Below are positions 16,397 to 25,663 of a stretch of DNA of 64,000 bases, one piece after another. Location: assembly GCF_020177335.1 (NCBI RefSeq), contig NZ_JAIVMG010000001.1:744001-808000 (forward strand), read 5' to 3'. The stretch comes from Stappia indica. GTDB lineage: Bacteria > Pseudomonadota > Alphaproteobacteria > Rhizobiales > Stappiaceae. Position numbers and translations under genes: made by a program. Position 1 is the first letter of the stretch; every line of letters starts with the position of its first letter. The notes beneath the pieces were generated by a model. That model was not told the DNA's origin, made no database searches, and saw nothing but the letters and a program-made list of their open reading frames with translations.

Positions 16397-19300
16397 TCAG
16401 TTCGCGCCGTCGATCCGCGCCATCTCGATGACCACATCGGCGCCGGACAGGGCGTGGCTCGCCCGATAGCCGCCCTCGAAGGGCTCACCGACGGTCAGTT
16501 CCAGTGCCAGCGTGTCGCCAGCGATCCGCTCCCGGTGCTCCTCGACCGCCTGCAACAGGCTGTCCGGCACGGTGAGATTGAGGCGGATCCGGTCGGTGAC
16601 GTTGAAATCGCCATCCTTGCGGGTCTGCTGGATCAGGCGCACCAGATCGCGGGCAAGCCCCTCGCGCTCCAGCTCCGGATAAAGGCGCGTGTCCATCACC
16701 ACCACACCGCGGCTGGCGTCGAACAGGCCCGTATCGGCCCCTTCAGTCGCCATCACCCGCATGGTGTAGTCTTCCGGCGGCAGCTCGATGCCGGCAAGCT
16801 CGACGATGCCGTCGGGACGCAGGGTCCAGTTGCCGGACTTGGAGGCGATCATCACCTCCTTCATCTTCTTGCCGAGACGCTTGCCGATCTGCGGCTTGAC
16901 CACAAGGCTGTGCTCGCCGACCGAAAGCGGGTCGCTTTCCAGCACCACTTCCTTGACGTTGACCTCATCGGCGATCAGCGAAGCGTAGGGCCGCAGCTCC
17001 TCGATGTCCGCATGGGCGATGGTCAGGGTCTTCAGCGGCAAACGCGCACGCAGGCGCTTGGCTTCGCGCAGGGACATGACGCTGGCGCAGATCTCGCGGA
17101 TCAGGTCCATGCGGCGCACCAGCACCGGATCGTGTGGCAGGGCTGCCGCCTCCGGCCAGTCGGCCAGATGCACGGACAGCTCCCCGGTCAGCCCCTTGTA
17201 GATCCGCTCACTGACGAACGGCATCATCGGCGCCAGGGTGCGCGTCAGATGGGTCAGCACGGTGTAGAGCGTATCGAGCGCGTCGCGCTTGTCCTCATCG
17301 GTCGTCTCGGTCCAGAACCGGGCACGGCCGCGCCGGATGTACCAGTTGTTGAGCGCGTCGATGTAGCCCGGCACCACCGCATAGGCGGCCGGAATGTCAT
17401 AAGCGTCGAGCGCGCCCTCGATCTTCTCGATCAGCTCCCGCGTCTTGGCGAGGATGTAGCGATCAAGCAGCCCCTTCTGGTCGAAGCGAACCTCGGCCTT
17501 GTAGCCATCGGCATTGGCGTAGAGCGTGAAGAAGTAATAGGCGCTCCAGATCGGAATGATCGCCTGGCGCAGGGACTGGGCAATGCCGCGCCCGTCCTTG
17601 GCCACCGCAAGATCGCCGCCCACCAGCAGCGGCGAGGACAGCATGTACCAGCGCAGCGCGTCGGCGCCGTAGGTGTTGAACACCCCGACCGGGTCCGGAT
17701 AGTTCTGCAGCCGCTTGGAAAGCTTCTGCTTGTCCTCGTCCAGAACGACGCCATGACAGACCGCGTTGCGGAACGGCGCCTGATCGAAGATCGCGGTGGA
17801 CAGCACCATCAGGGTGTAGAACCAGCCACGGGTCTGGGCGACGTATTCGACGATGAAGTCGGCGGGGAAGTTCTGCTCGAACCGCTCCTTGTTCTCGAAC
17901 GGGTAATGCACCTGGGCGAAGGGCATGGAGCCGGAATCGAACCACACGTCGAGCACTTCCGGCACCCGGCGCATCATCGACTTGCCGCTCGGATCATCCG
18001 GGTTCGGCCGCACCAGCTCGTCGATCATCGGCCGGTGCAGATCGTCCGGCCGCACGCCGAAGTCAGCCTCGATCTCGTCCAGCGAGCCGTAGACATCCAT
18101 GCGCGGGAAATCGGGATTGTCGCTGACCCAGACCGGGATCGGGCAGCCCCAGAAGCGGTTGCGGGAGATGTTCCAGTCGCGGGCGTTCTCCAGCCACTTG
18201 CCGAACTGGCCGTCGCGCACGTGCTCCGGCACCCAGTCGATCTCGCGGTTGAGCTCGACCATACGGTCCTTGAAGGTGGAGACTGCCACATACCAGGCGT
18301 CGATCGCCTTGTAGATCAGTGGCGTGTCCGTGCGCCAGCAATGGGGATAGTCGTGCAGGTAGGTCTCATGCCGATAGACCACCTTACGCGCCTTCAGGTC
18401 GCGAATGATGTCCTTGTTGGCCTCGATCACGTTCTGCCCGACGTAATCCTTCACCTCGGCGGTGAACTTGCCCGCCTCGTCCACCGGCACCACCAGCGGG
18501 ATGTTCCGGTCGCGGGCGAGCTCGAAGTCGTCCTCACCGAAGCCCGGCGCGATATGCACGCAGCCCGTGCCGTCGCCCGCCTCGACGAACTCGGCGGCCA
18601 GCACCTGGAAGGCGTTTTCCGTGCCGGCGAAATACGGGAACAGCGGCTCGTAGGGCGCACCGGCCAGCTCGGCGCCGGTAAAGGTGCCAACGCGAGTCCA
18701 CTCGGCGAACTCGCGCTCGTAGCGCTCCAGCGCCGCCTCGGCGAGGATCACCCGTTCGCCATCCGATTCCAGCACGGCGTAGGCAAGGTCGGGCGACACG
18801 GCGAGTGCCAGGTTCGACGGCAGGGTCCAGGGGGTCGTCGTCCAGGCCAGCAGCCGGGTCGGGACAGCGGCGAAACGCTCGTCGGTCAAGAGGAAGCCGA
18901 CGGTCAGCGCCGGGTCCTGGCGCTCGCGATAGGAGTTGTCGAGACGGGTCTCGAAATTCGACAGCGGCGTCTGCACCGCCCAGGAATAGGGCACCACGCG
19001 ATAGCCGCGATAAACGAGCCCCTTGTCCCAGAGCTGCTTGAAGCCCCAGATGACGCTTTCCATGAAGGAAAGGTTCATCGTCTTGTAATCGTTCTCGAAG
19101 TCGACCCAGCGCCCCTGCCGGTTGACGTAATACTCCCACTCATTGGTGAAGCGCATCACCGAGACGGAGCAATGGGCGTTGAACTTGCCGATGCCGTATT
19201 CGAGGATCTCGTTGCGGCCCGAGATGCCCAGTTCCTTTTCCGAGGTCAGCTCAGCCGGCAGGCCGTGGCAATCCCAGCCGAAGCGGCGCTCGACGCAATC

Positions 19301-19534
19301 GCCGCGCATGGTGCGGTAGCGCGGGACCAGATCCTTGACGAAACCGGTGGCCAGATGCCCGTAGTGCGGCAGGCCGTTGGCGAAGGGAGGTCCATCGTAG
19401 AAGATGTACTCGCCGGCGCCCTCTTTGCGGCGCTGCTCCACCGAAGCCTCGAAAATCCGGTTTTCTTCCCAGAACTTGAGGATGTCTTCCTCCAGCTTCG
19501 GAAAATTGGGGGTTGGATCGATGGCCTCGTACAT
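16397..19534 (-). CDS. ileS: Isoleucyl-tRNA synthetase, class 2 (eukaryote-like) type
   Basis: A 1045-residue synthetase that charges tRNA-Ile. The HIGH motif appears as GLPHYGHLATG and the KMSKS motif as KQKLSKRLQNYPDP. The CP1 editing domain lies between about residues 200 and 420 (WTTTPWTLPSNLALAV; GEDDFELA). Sequence style and the long C-terminal region mark it as type 2 IleRS, the form also found in eukaryotes, which is known for low mupirocin sensitivity, rather than the ~930-residue E. coli type. The start MYEAIDPTPNF at ATG 19534 is natural; the upstream in-frame extension of 33 codons has no homology character. It is a single-gene unit followed by a hairpin. Confidence 0.95.
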   Translation of the reverse strand: MYEAIDPTPNFPKLEEDILKFWEENRIFEASVEQRRKEGAGEYIFYDGPPFANGLPHYGHLATGFVKDLVPRYRTMRGDCVERRFGWDCHGLPAELTSEKELGISGRNEILEYGIGKFNAHCSVSVMRFTNEWEYYVNRQGRWVDFENDYKTMNLSFMESVIWGFKQLWDKGLVYRGYRVVPYSWAVQTPLSNFETRLDNSYRERQDPALTVGFLLTDERFAAVPTRLLAWTTTPWTLPSNLALAVSPDLAYAVLESDGERVILAEAALERYEREFAEWTRVGTFTGAELAGAPYEPLFPYFAGTENAFQVLAAEFVEAGDGTGCVHIAPGFGEDDFELARDRNIPLVVPVDEAGKFTAEVKDYVGQNVIEANKDIIRDLKARKVVYRHETYLHDYPHCWRTDTPLIYKAIDAWYVAVSTFKDRMVELNREIDWVPEHVRDGQFGKWLENARDWNISRNRFWGCPIPVWVSDNPDFPRMDVYGSLDEIEADFGVRPDDLHRPMIDELVRPNPDDPSGKSMMRRVPEVLDVWFDSGSMPFAQVHYPFENKERFEQNFPADFIVEYVAQTRGWFYTLMVLSTAIFDQAPFRNAVCHGVVLDEDKQKLSKRLQNYPDPVGVFNTYGADALRWYMLSSPLLVGGDLAVAKDGRGIAQSLRQAIIPIWSAYYFFTLYANADGYKAEVRFDQKGLLDRYILAKTRELIEKIEGALDAYDIPAAYAVVPGYIDALNNWYIRRGRARFWTETTDEDKRDALDTLYTVLTHLTRTLAPMMPFVSERIYKGLTGELSVHLADWPEAAALPHDPVLVRRMDLIREICASVMSLREAKRLRARLPLKTLTIAHADIEELRPYASLIADEVNVKEVVLESDPLSVGEHSLVVKPQIGKRLGKKMKEVMIASKSGNWTLRPDGIVELAGIELPPEDYTMRVMATEGADTGLFDASRGVVVMDTRLYPELEREGLARDLVRLIQQTRKDGDFNVTDRIRLNLTVPDSLLQAVEEHRERIAGDTLALELTVGEPFEGGYRASHALSGADVVIEMARIDGAN

Positions 19535-19674
19535 CAGGAACGTCCCGTCTTGTTGTTCGCCCCCCGCCGGGGCGCTGATTTCGACCGCAAACGGCCGAAC
19601 CGGTGGGTTAGCCGACCGGCGGCAAAAAAACAATCGTCACCTGTCAAATCCGCCGCTGGAACGGCAGGCAGGCA

Positions 19675-21000
19675 TCAGGCGCGCGTCACCTTCGGATCGC
19701 TGGCCGGGAACCGGCCGCGCGTGTCGACGATCAGCGCCGCTTCGCGGCCGATCATCTCGTAGTCGAAGGCGTCGTGGTCGGTGGCGACCACCACCGCATC
19801 GCAGCCGGCAACGGTGGCCGCATCGGCGGCGACCGGCGTCAGCACCCGGCCTCCCTCCAGCGTCAGTTCGGCAACATAAGGATCGGCAAAGATCACCTCG
19901 CCCCCCTTGGCCAGGATGCGCTCGATCACCAGAAGGCTGGGCGATTCCCGCACATCGTCGATGTTTTTCTTGAAAGACGCACCGAGCACCAGCACCCGCG
20001 AGCCGTTCAGCGACTTGCGTGCGCCGTTCAGCGCATCCATCAGCTTTTCAACGATGAAGTCGGGCATGTAGCGGTTGATCTCGCCTGCCAGCTCGATGAA
20101 CCGGGTGTGCAGACCGTATTCGCGCGCCTTCCAGGTCAGGTAGAAGGGATCGACCGGAATGCAGTGCCCGCCAACGCCGGGACCGGGATAGAAGGCGGTG
20201 AAGCCGAAGGGCTTGGTCGCCGCCGCGCGGATGACGTCGAAAATGTCGATGCCCATGCGGTCGGCCAGGGTCTTCATCTCGTTGACAAGGCCGATGTTGA
20301 CCGCCCGGTGGATGTTCTCCAGCAGCTTGGTCATCTCCGCGACCCGAGTGGAGGCCACCGGCACCAGCGTATCGACCGCCGGACCGTAGAGCGCCTGAGC
20401 CGCCGCCAGACAGGCCGGCGTGACGCCGCTCACCACCTTCGGGATGCGGCGAATGTCGAACTGGGCGTTACCCGGGTCCTCGCGCTCCGGCGAATAGACG
20501 ACGAACACATCGCGGCCGACTTCCAGATCCGAGCGCATCAACTCCGGCAGCATGTCTTCCTCGGTGGTGCCCGGATAGGTGGTGCTTTCCAGCGCCACCA
20601 CCTGCCCTGAGCGCAGATGCGGCCGAATGCTGCGGGCGGCGTCGAGGATATAGCCGATATCCGGATCGTGATATTTGCCCAGCGGGGTCGGCACGCACAG
20701 GATCAGCGCATCGCACTCGGCGGCAAGGGCGAAATCGTCGGTGGCGACGAAGGGACTGGCGAAGCGCACCTCCTCGGTGCGGCTTCCGACATAGCGGGTG
20801 TAGCCCTGCCGCGCATTGAGATCGGCCACCTTGCCCGGATCGACGTCGAAGCCGACGACCGAATAGCCGATCTCGCTGAAGCGCAGCGCCAGCGGCAAAC
20901 CGACGTAGCCAAGGCCGATGATGCCGATCCGCGCGGTCCGGTCGGCCATGCGCGCCGTCAGACCGGCCAGCGCGGCGTTTCCTGTCATGTCCGCATTCAT
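19675..21000 (-). CDS. Nucleotide-sugar dehydrogenase, UDP-HexNAc 6-dehydrogenase type
   Basis: A 441-residue NAD-dependent four-electron dehydrogenase. It has an N-terminal Rossmann motif GIIGLGYVGLPLALRF, a signature block with the catalytic cysteine in GPGVGGHCIPVDPFYLTWKA, and a C-terminal NAD/UDP-binding domain with GASFKKNIDDVRESPSL. The HCIPVDP form and overall pattern are those of UDP-N-acetylglucosamine/mannosamine dehydrogenases (WbpA, WecC, TviB group), not UDP-glucose dehydrogenase, which is encoded separately at 31829-33145. It should supply a UDP-HexNAc uronate for the surface polysaccharide. The start at ATG 21000 is preferred over a longer in-frame option. The exact epimer is not determinable here. 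Confidence 0.88.
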   Translation of the reverse strand: MNADMTGNAALAGLTARMADRTARIGIIGLGYVGLPLALRFSEIGYSVVGFDVDPGKVADLNARQGYTRYVGSRTEEVRFASPFVATDDFALAAECDALILCVPTPLGKYHDPDIGYILDAARSIRPHLRSGQVVALESTTYPGTTEEDMLPELMRSDLEVGRDVFVVYSPEREDPGNAQFDIRRIPKVVSGVTPACLAAAQALYGPAVDTLVPVASTRVAEMTKLLENIHRAVNIGLVNEMKTLADRMGIDIFDVIRAAATKPFGFTAFYPGPGVGGHCIPVDPFYLTWKAREYGLHTRFIELAGEINRYMPDFIVEKLMDALNGARKSLNGSRVLVLGASFKKNIDDVRESPSLLVIERILAKGGEVIFADPYVAELTLEGGRVLTPVAADAATVAGCDAVVVATDHDAFDYEMIGREAALIVDTRGRFPASDPKVTRA

Positions 21001-21192
21001 GTCGTGTTCCGTCAAACTATCGCAGCGCCGGTGCAGGGAGGGGATCGACCTGCGTCTCACCGGCGGCGCCTTCGAAGTGCTGGAGCCATCCGTTTGGCAC
21101 GGGGACCCGGCCGGGGCAAGAGAGCGAGCGAGTGCTTGCCGCCCGTTGCGGCATTTTTCACCGGTTCGGGCAAGCGCTTGCCGGCGCGTCGG

Positions 21193-22380
21193 TCAGCCGT
21201 TCGCCTTGCCGAGCGCCCGCACCACCCGGTCCAGCTCAGCGATCGCACCGACAATATGATAGAGCGAGGACGCCGGCGCCGGCTCGGCGACAATCTCGCC
21301 ATCCGGCAGGATCCGGTCGAACCAGAGCCCATCCGTCTCAACGGCGAGAAACCGTTCCAGTGCGGCGATGGCACGCAGCGCATCGGCGAGACAGGCCGCC
21401 CGCTCCGGCGCCGAAGCGGCTTCCTCGGCCTGGATCAACGCCGCCTTCAGCCATTCGGTCTGCGACCACAGGCGGGCGTGGGTTTCCAGCGGCTGAAGAT
21501 CGTTGGTCAATGAGAAAAACGCCACCTGTCGCTGCGGACAGATGCCATGATCGCGGCCAATCACATAAAGCGCCCGCGCCGCCGCGAGCGCGTCCGTCCG
21601 CCCGCGCGCCCGGGCCCAGCCGGTCAGGAGCCACGCCCATTCGAACTGATGGCCGGGCTCCACCACCCGCCCCTCGGCGCCGGGCATCGGCTGCCAGTCG
21701 CCATCGAAGAATTCGCGCAAGGCCCCGGTCACCGGGGAAATGAACCGAGAAAGCGCCAGCTCCGCGATTTCATCGGCCATCTCCTCCCAGGCCGGATTGT
21801 CGCTGACCGCTTCCCAGGCGCGGGCCGCCTCGAACAGATGCATATGCGGATTGGCCCGCAGCGGCAGGCGACGCGGCACATCCTCTTCGAAACCGGCCTC
21901 CGCATGGGCATAGCGCTCGCACAGCTCAGCGGCCAGCCAGCCGGCGCGCTGTTCCATCTCGCCGCGCAATTCGGGCAGTGCTGCCGCGAGGTGGGCATAG
22001 GCCAGAAGGGCGAAGCTCTGGTCGTAGAGATCGAAGCTCCCCTCTCCGTCGCCCCCGGATGCAGTGCGAAGGCGGATCGTCCCGTCCGACGCTTCGAAAT
22101 CGCGCAGGAACCCGATAAGCCCCTTACAGGCGATCTCGCCCGCCGGTCCGCTCCACCCCAGATCGCGGCCAACGAGGAAGGCATAGATCTGGCGCGGCGG
22201 CACACGCGGACGGGACACGGCGCCGGTATCGGTCGCGGTGGCAAGGTCGAGCTTTTCGGCGAAGCACCCGGTTTGCGGGTCGAAGCCGGCCACCGCCCAG
22301 ACCGGTAATGCCGCATCCCGCAACCAGGCGACCAGCCGGTCCCGGGACGCCGCGAGTGCCTTTGCATCCTGTGCGCTCAT
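21193..22380 (-). CDS. AGE-family epimerase/isomerase
   Basis: A 395-residue (alpha/alpha)6-barrel protein of the N-acylglucosamine 2-epimerase / mannose isomerase family. Recognisable blocks are LYDQSFALLAYA, NPHMHLFEAARAWE, VEPGHQFEWAWLL and WSQTEWLKAAL, which hold the active-site His and Glu residues of this family. Such proteins interconvert mannose and fructose (free or 6-phosphate) or epimerise N-acetylhexosamines. It sits 43 nt downstream of the phosphomannomutase gene on the same strand, which points to mannose metabolism. GGGGAG lies before ATG 22380. The substrate is inferred. Confidence 0.82.
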   Translation of the reverse strand: MSAQDAKALAASRDRLVAWLRDAALPVWAVAGFDPQTGCFAEKLDLATATDTGAVSRPRVPPRQIYAFLVGRDLGWSGPAGEIACKGLIGFLRDFEASDGTIRLRTASGGDGEGSFDLYDQSFALLAYAHLAAALPELRGEMEQRAGWLAAELCERYAHAEAGFEEDVPRRLPLRANPHMHLFEAARAWEAVSDNPAWEEMADEIAELALSRFISPVTGALREFFDGDWQPMPGAEGRVVEPGHQFEWAWLLTGWARARGRTDALAAARALYVIGRDHGICPQRQVAFFSLTNDLQPLETHARLWSQTEWLKAALIQAEEAASAPERAACLADALRAIAALERFLAVETDGLWFDRILPDGEIVAEPAPASSLYHIVGAIAELDRVVRALGKANG

Positions 22381-22423
22381 GGTCTGTCTCCCCTCACCCC
22401 AGAAAAACGCCAGGTCCAAACCC

Positions 22424-23923
22424 TCAGATGGTCTGGTTGTAGGCACCGACTTCCGGGTTCTCCCGAAGCACCGCGTCGACCGCGTGGAACATCTCCTTCA
22501 GCCGCGCTTCGGAGACCGGGCTTTCCACCACGACCACCAGCTCCGGCTTGTTCGAGGACGCCCGCACGAGACCCCAGGTGCCGTCCTCGCTGACGACCCG
22601 CACACCATTGACAGTCACCAGATCGCTGATCGCCTGGCCGGCAAGCCGCTCGCCCTTCCCTTGCATCGCCTGGAAGCGCGCGATCACCCGGTCCACCACC
22701 TGGTATTTGATCTCGTCGTCGCAATGGGGCGACATGGTCGGCGAGCCCCAAGTCTTCGGCAGGGCGCGGCGGAGGTCCGCCATGCTGCGATCCGGGTTGC
22801 GGTCCAGCATGTCGAGGATGGCAATCGCCGACACCAGACCGTCGTCATAGCCCCGGCCGATCGGCCCGTTGAAGAAGTAGTGGCCGGACTTTTCGAAACC
22901 GACCAGCGCGCCCAGTTCGTTCACCCGACGCTTCATGTAGGAATGGCCGGTCTTCCAGTATTCGGTCACCGCGCCATTGGCCTGCAACACCGGATCAGTC
23001 GCGAACAGGCCGGTGGATTTCACATCGACGACAAAGCGGCTTTCGGGGTGCAGCGCCGACAGATCGCGCGCCAGCATCACCCCGACCTTGTCGGCGAAGA
23101 TCTCCTCACCCTCGTTGTCGACCACGCCGCAGCGGTCGCCATCGCCATCGAAGCCGAGGCCGACTTCCGCGCCGACCTCCAGCACCTTGTCGCGCAGGGC
23201 ATGCAGCATCTTCATGTCTTCGGGGTTGGGGTTGTAGCGCGGGAAGCTGTGGTCCAGCTCGCAGTCGAGCGGCACCACCTCCGCGCCCAGCGCCTCCAGC
23301 ACCTTCGGCGCAAAAGCTCCCGCCGTGCCATTGCCACAGGCGGCGACCACCTTGATCGGCCGCGACAGCTTCGCGCGATCGGTCAGGTCCTTGATATAGA
23401 CCTCGGCGAAATTCTCCACGAAGCGGTAGGAGCCGCCCTCGGCGGGCTTGAACGTGGCGGTCAGCACCAGTTCCTTCAGCCGCGTCATCTCATCCGGCCC
23501 GAAAGTCAGCGGCCGGTCGATGCCCATCTTGACCCCGGTCCAGCCGTTGTCGTTGTGCGAGGCGGTGACCATGGCCACCGCCGGCACGTCGAGCGCGAAC
23601 TGGGCGAAATAGGCCATCGGCGACAAGGCCAGCCCGATGTCATGCACGCGCACGCCGCCTGCCATCAACCCGGTGATCAGCGCCATCTTGATCGCGGCGG
23701 AATAGCTGCGGAAATCATGACCGACGACGATATCCGGCCGGGTTCCCCGCTCATGCATCAAGGTGGCAATTCCCATCCCGAGGGCCTGAATGCCCATCAG
23801 GTTGATTTCCTTCTCGAACAGCCACCTGGCGTCATATTCGCGGAAGCCGGTCGGCTTGACCATCGGGTGCGATTCGAACTCGGGCGTGTTGGGAAGAAGC
23901 TGGGCGACAGGCAGCGGAAACAT
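22424..23923 (-). CDS. manB: Phosphomannomutase/phosphoglucomutase
   Basis: A 499-residue alpha-D-phosphohexomutase that interconverts mannose 6- and 1-phosphate (and probably the glucose pair). The phosphoserine loop is TASHNDNGWTGVKMG, the metal loop is FDGDGDRCGV, the sugar-binding loop is FEKSGHYFFNG, and the phosphate-binding C-terminal domain has RASSNKPELVV. Domain order and length are typical. It is part of a minus-strand mannose block with the GDP-mannose pyrophosphorylase gene upstream (119-nt gap) and the AGE-family gene downstream. It supplies mannose 1-phosphate to the next enzyme. Confidence 0.94.
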   Translation of the reverse strand: MFPLPVAQLLPNTPEFESHPMVKPTGFREYDARWLFEKEINLMGIQALGMGIATLMHERGTRPDIVVGHDFRSYSAAIKMALITGLMAGGVRVHDIGLALSPMAYFAQFALDVPAVAMVTASHNDNGWTGVKMGIDRPLTFGPDEMTRLKELVLTATFKPAEGGSYRFVENFAEVYIKDLTDRAKLSRPIKVVAACGNGTAGAFAPKVLEALGAEVVPLDCELDHSFPRYNPNPEDMKMLHALRDKVLEVGAEVGLGFDGDGDRCGVVDNEGEEIFADKVGVMLARDLSALHPESRFVVDVKSTGLFATDPVLQANGAVTEYWKTGHSYMKRRVNELGALVGFEKSGHYFFNGPIGRGYDDGLVSAIAILDMLDRNPDRSMADLRRALPKTWGSPTMSPHCDDEIKYQVVDRVIARFQAMQGKGERLAGQAISDLVTVNGVRVVSEDGTWGLVRASSNKPELVVVVESPVSEARLKEMFHAVDAVLRENPEVGAYNQTI

Positions 23924-24042
23924 CGAAGACCCTCAAGTGTTCTGTGTGCAGCCACGGCTGCGTGCGCAATGGTTCTGGTTCGCTCCCGACTGGCGGAAAC
24001 GGATATCTCTTGTGTGCGGCGACCGGTTGGCGGGCGGCGGTG

Positions 24043-25488
24043 TCAGTCCCACCCGCAGTCGCCCTCGGCGCCAGCCGCTTCGGCATCGCCATAGCGGACG
24101 ATATCATCGTCTCCGATATAGGAGCCGGATTGTATTTCAATGACGCGGGCGGGCACGCGCCCCGGATTGGCCAGCCGATGCCGGGTCCCCACCGGAGCAT
24201 AGGCGGACTGGTTTTCCGTCATCAGGCGTGCCTCCCCGTCAAGGGTGATCTCCAGCGTGCCGGACACCACGACCCAATGCTCGGCGCGATTGACATGGCT
24301 TTGCTCCGACATGGCGCCGCCGGGCTGAATCTCGATCTCCTGAACATGGAACCTGTCGCCGGTGGCGATCTCCTCGCGCCATCCCCAGGGGCGGTAGACC
24401 CGCCGGTGCTCGCGCACCTCGCGCCGGTCGTTCGCCTTCAGGCGCTCCACCACCTCCTTGACGTCCTGCGCCCGGTCCTTGGCGGCGACCAGCACCGCAT
24501 CCTTGGTGGCCACCACCATCACATTGTCGAGGCCGACCACCGACACCAGCGCGGCATCGCTGACCACCAGATTGTCACGGCTTTCGACGTAGATCGCTTC
24601 GCCGAGAGAGCTGTTTCCTTCCGCGCTCTTGTCGAGGGTTTCCCAGACCGCCGACCAGGAGCCAAGGTCGTTCCAGCCCGGATCCATCGGCACACAGGCG
24701 ACCCGATCGGTCTTTTCCATGATGGCGTAGTCGATGGAAATATCCGGCACGGCGCGGAAGAGTTCGGCATCGAGCCGCAGGAAATCGAGATCGGTGGTCG
24801 CCGCATCAAGGGCACGGCGCACGCTGGCAAGGATCTCCGGGCTGAGCCGTTCGAATTCCTCGATCATGGTGCGGGCACTGAACAGGAAGATGCCGGCATT
24901 CCAGACATAGTTGCCGTCCTTGAGGAAGGCTTCCGCCCGCGCAAGATCCGGCTTCTCGACAAAGGCCTCAACCGGCCGCACCCGGCCCATCGCCCCGGCC
25001 AGCCGGATATAGCCATATCCGGTATGCGGTTCCGACGGCTGAATGCCGAAGGTGACGATCTTTCCAGCCTGCGCCGCAGGCTCCGCCGCACGAACCGCCT
25101 CGCGGAACCGGTCGCCATCGCGCACCAGGTGGTCGGACGGGGCGATCAGCACCAGCGCATCCGGGTCGGTTTTCGCCGCGCGCAAGGCGGCGATGGCCAC
25201 CGGAGCGGCCGTATTGCGCCCGACCGGCTCAAGAACGATGGCTCCTTCGCCATCGGCTGCGGACACCTCCTCCATCTGCTCGCCGACAAGGAAGCGGTGA
25301 TTGGCGTTGGCGATGACGATCGGCGCCGCAAAGTCGCCGGCCGGGAACCGCCGCAAGGTCTTCTGGAACAGGCTTTCGCCATCGAAGATCGGCAGGAACT
25401 GTTTCGGGCGCAAGGACCGCGACAGGGGCCAAAGGCGGGATCCGGCCCCGCCGGACAAAATACAGGGTATGATCACGGGCACCCTCAT
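24043..25488 (-). CDS. manC: Mannose-1-phosphate guanylyltransferase / mannose-6-phosphate isomerase (type II)
   Basis: A 481-residue bifunctional enzyme of the AlgA/ManC type. The N-terminal guanylyltransferase has LSGGAGSRLWPLSRSLRPKQF and FVEKPD, and makes GDP-mannose. The C-terminal cupin is the PMI domain (RPWGWREEI; NPGRVPARVIEIQSGSYIG). Its metal motif is QSHVNRAEHW where the family normally has QxHHHRAEHW. The third His of that run, the second His of the cupin HxH pair, is Asn, so PMI activity may be weak or lost. The nearby AGE-family protein could compensate. The N-terminal pyrophosphorylase residues look intact. Confidence 0.93.
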   Translation of the reverse strand: MRVPVIIPCILSGGAGSRLWPLSRSLRPKQFLPIFDGESLFQKTLRRFPAGDFAAPIVIANANHRFLVGEQMEEVSAADGEGAIVLEPVGRNTAAPVAIAALRAAKTDPDALVLIAPSDHLVRDGDRFREAVRAAEPAAQAGKIVTFGIQPSEPHTGYGYIRLAGAMGRVRPVEAFVEKPDLARAEAFLKDGNYVWNAGIFLFSARTMIEEFERLSPEILASVRRALDAATTDLDFLRLDAELFRAVPDISIDYAIMEKTDRVACVPMDPGWNDLGSWSAVWETLDKSAEGNSSLGEAIYVESRDNLVVSDAALVSVVGLDNVMVVATKDAVLVAAKDRAQDVKEVVERLKANDRREVREHRRVYRPWGWREEIATGDRFHVQEIEIQPGGAMSEQSHVNRAEHWVVVSGTLEITLDGEARLMTENQSAYAPVGTRHRLANPGRVPARVIEIQSGSYIGDDDIVRYGDAEAAGAEGDCGWD

Positions 25489-25663
25489 GCCGAGTTGTCT
25501 TGCTGCACATTGCGCAAAGCGGCTGAAGCCACAGCCTCAGGATGCGCCTGACCATGGATATAACCCGCACGGTCCTGCAAGGACGTTAACGCGGTTTCCC
25601 TCGGGAGCCTATCCCACAAAGGCGATGCGCGGCCGACCTCATGCGGGATCAGTGCGGCCCCAT

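Noticed and set aside
16454-19762. 1102-codon open frame on the plus strand across ileS
   Set aside because: It is antisense to a complete isoleucyl-tRNA synthetase, with His/Gln/Arg-rich composition typical of a shadow frame.
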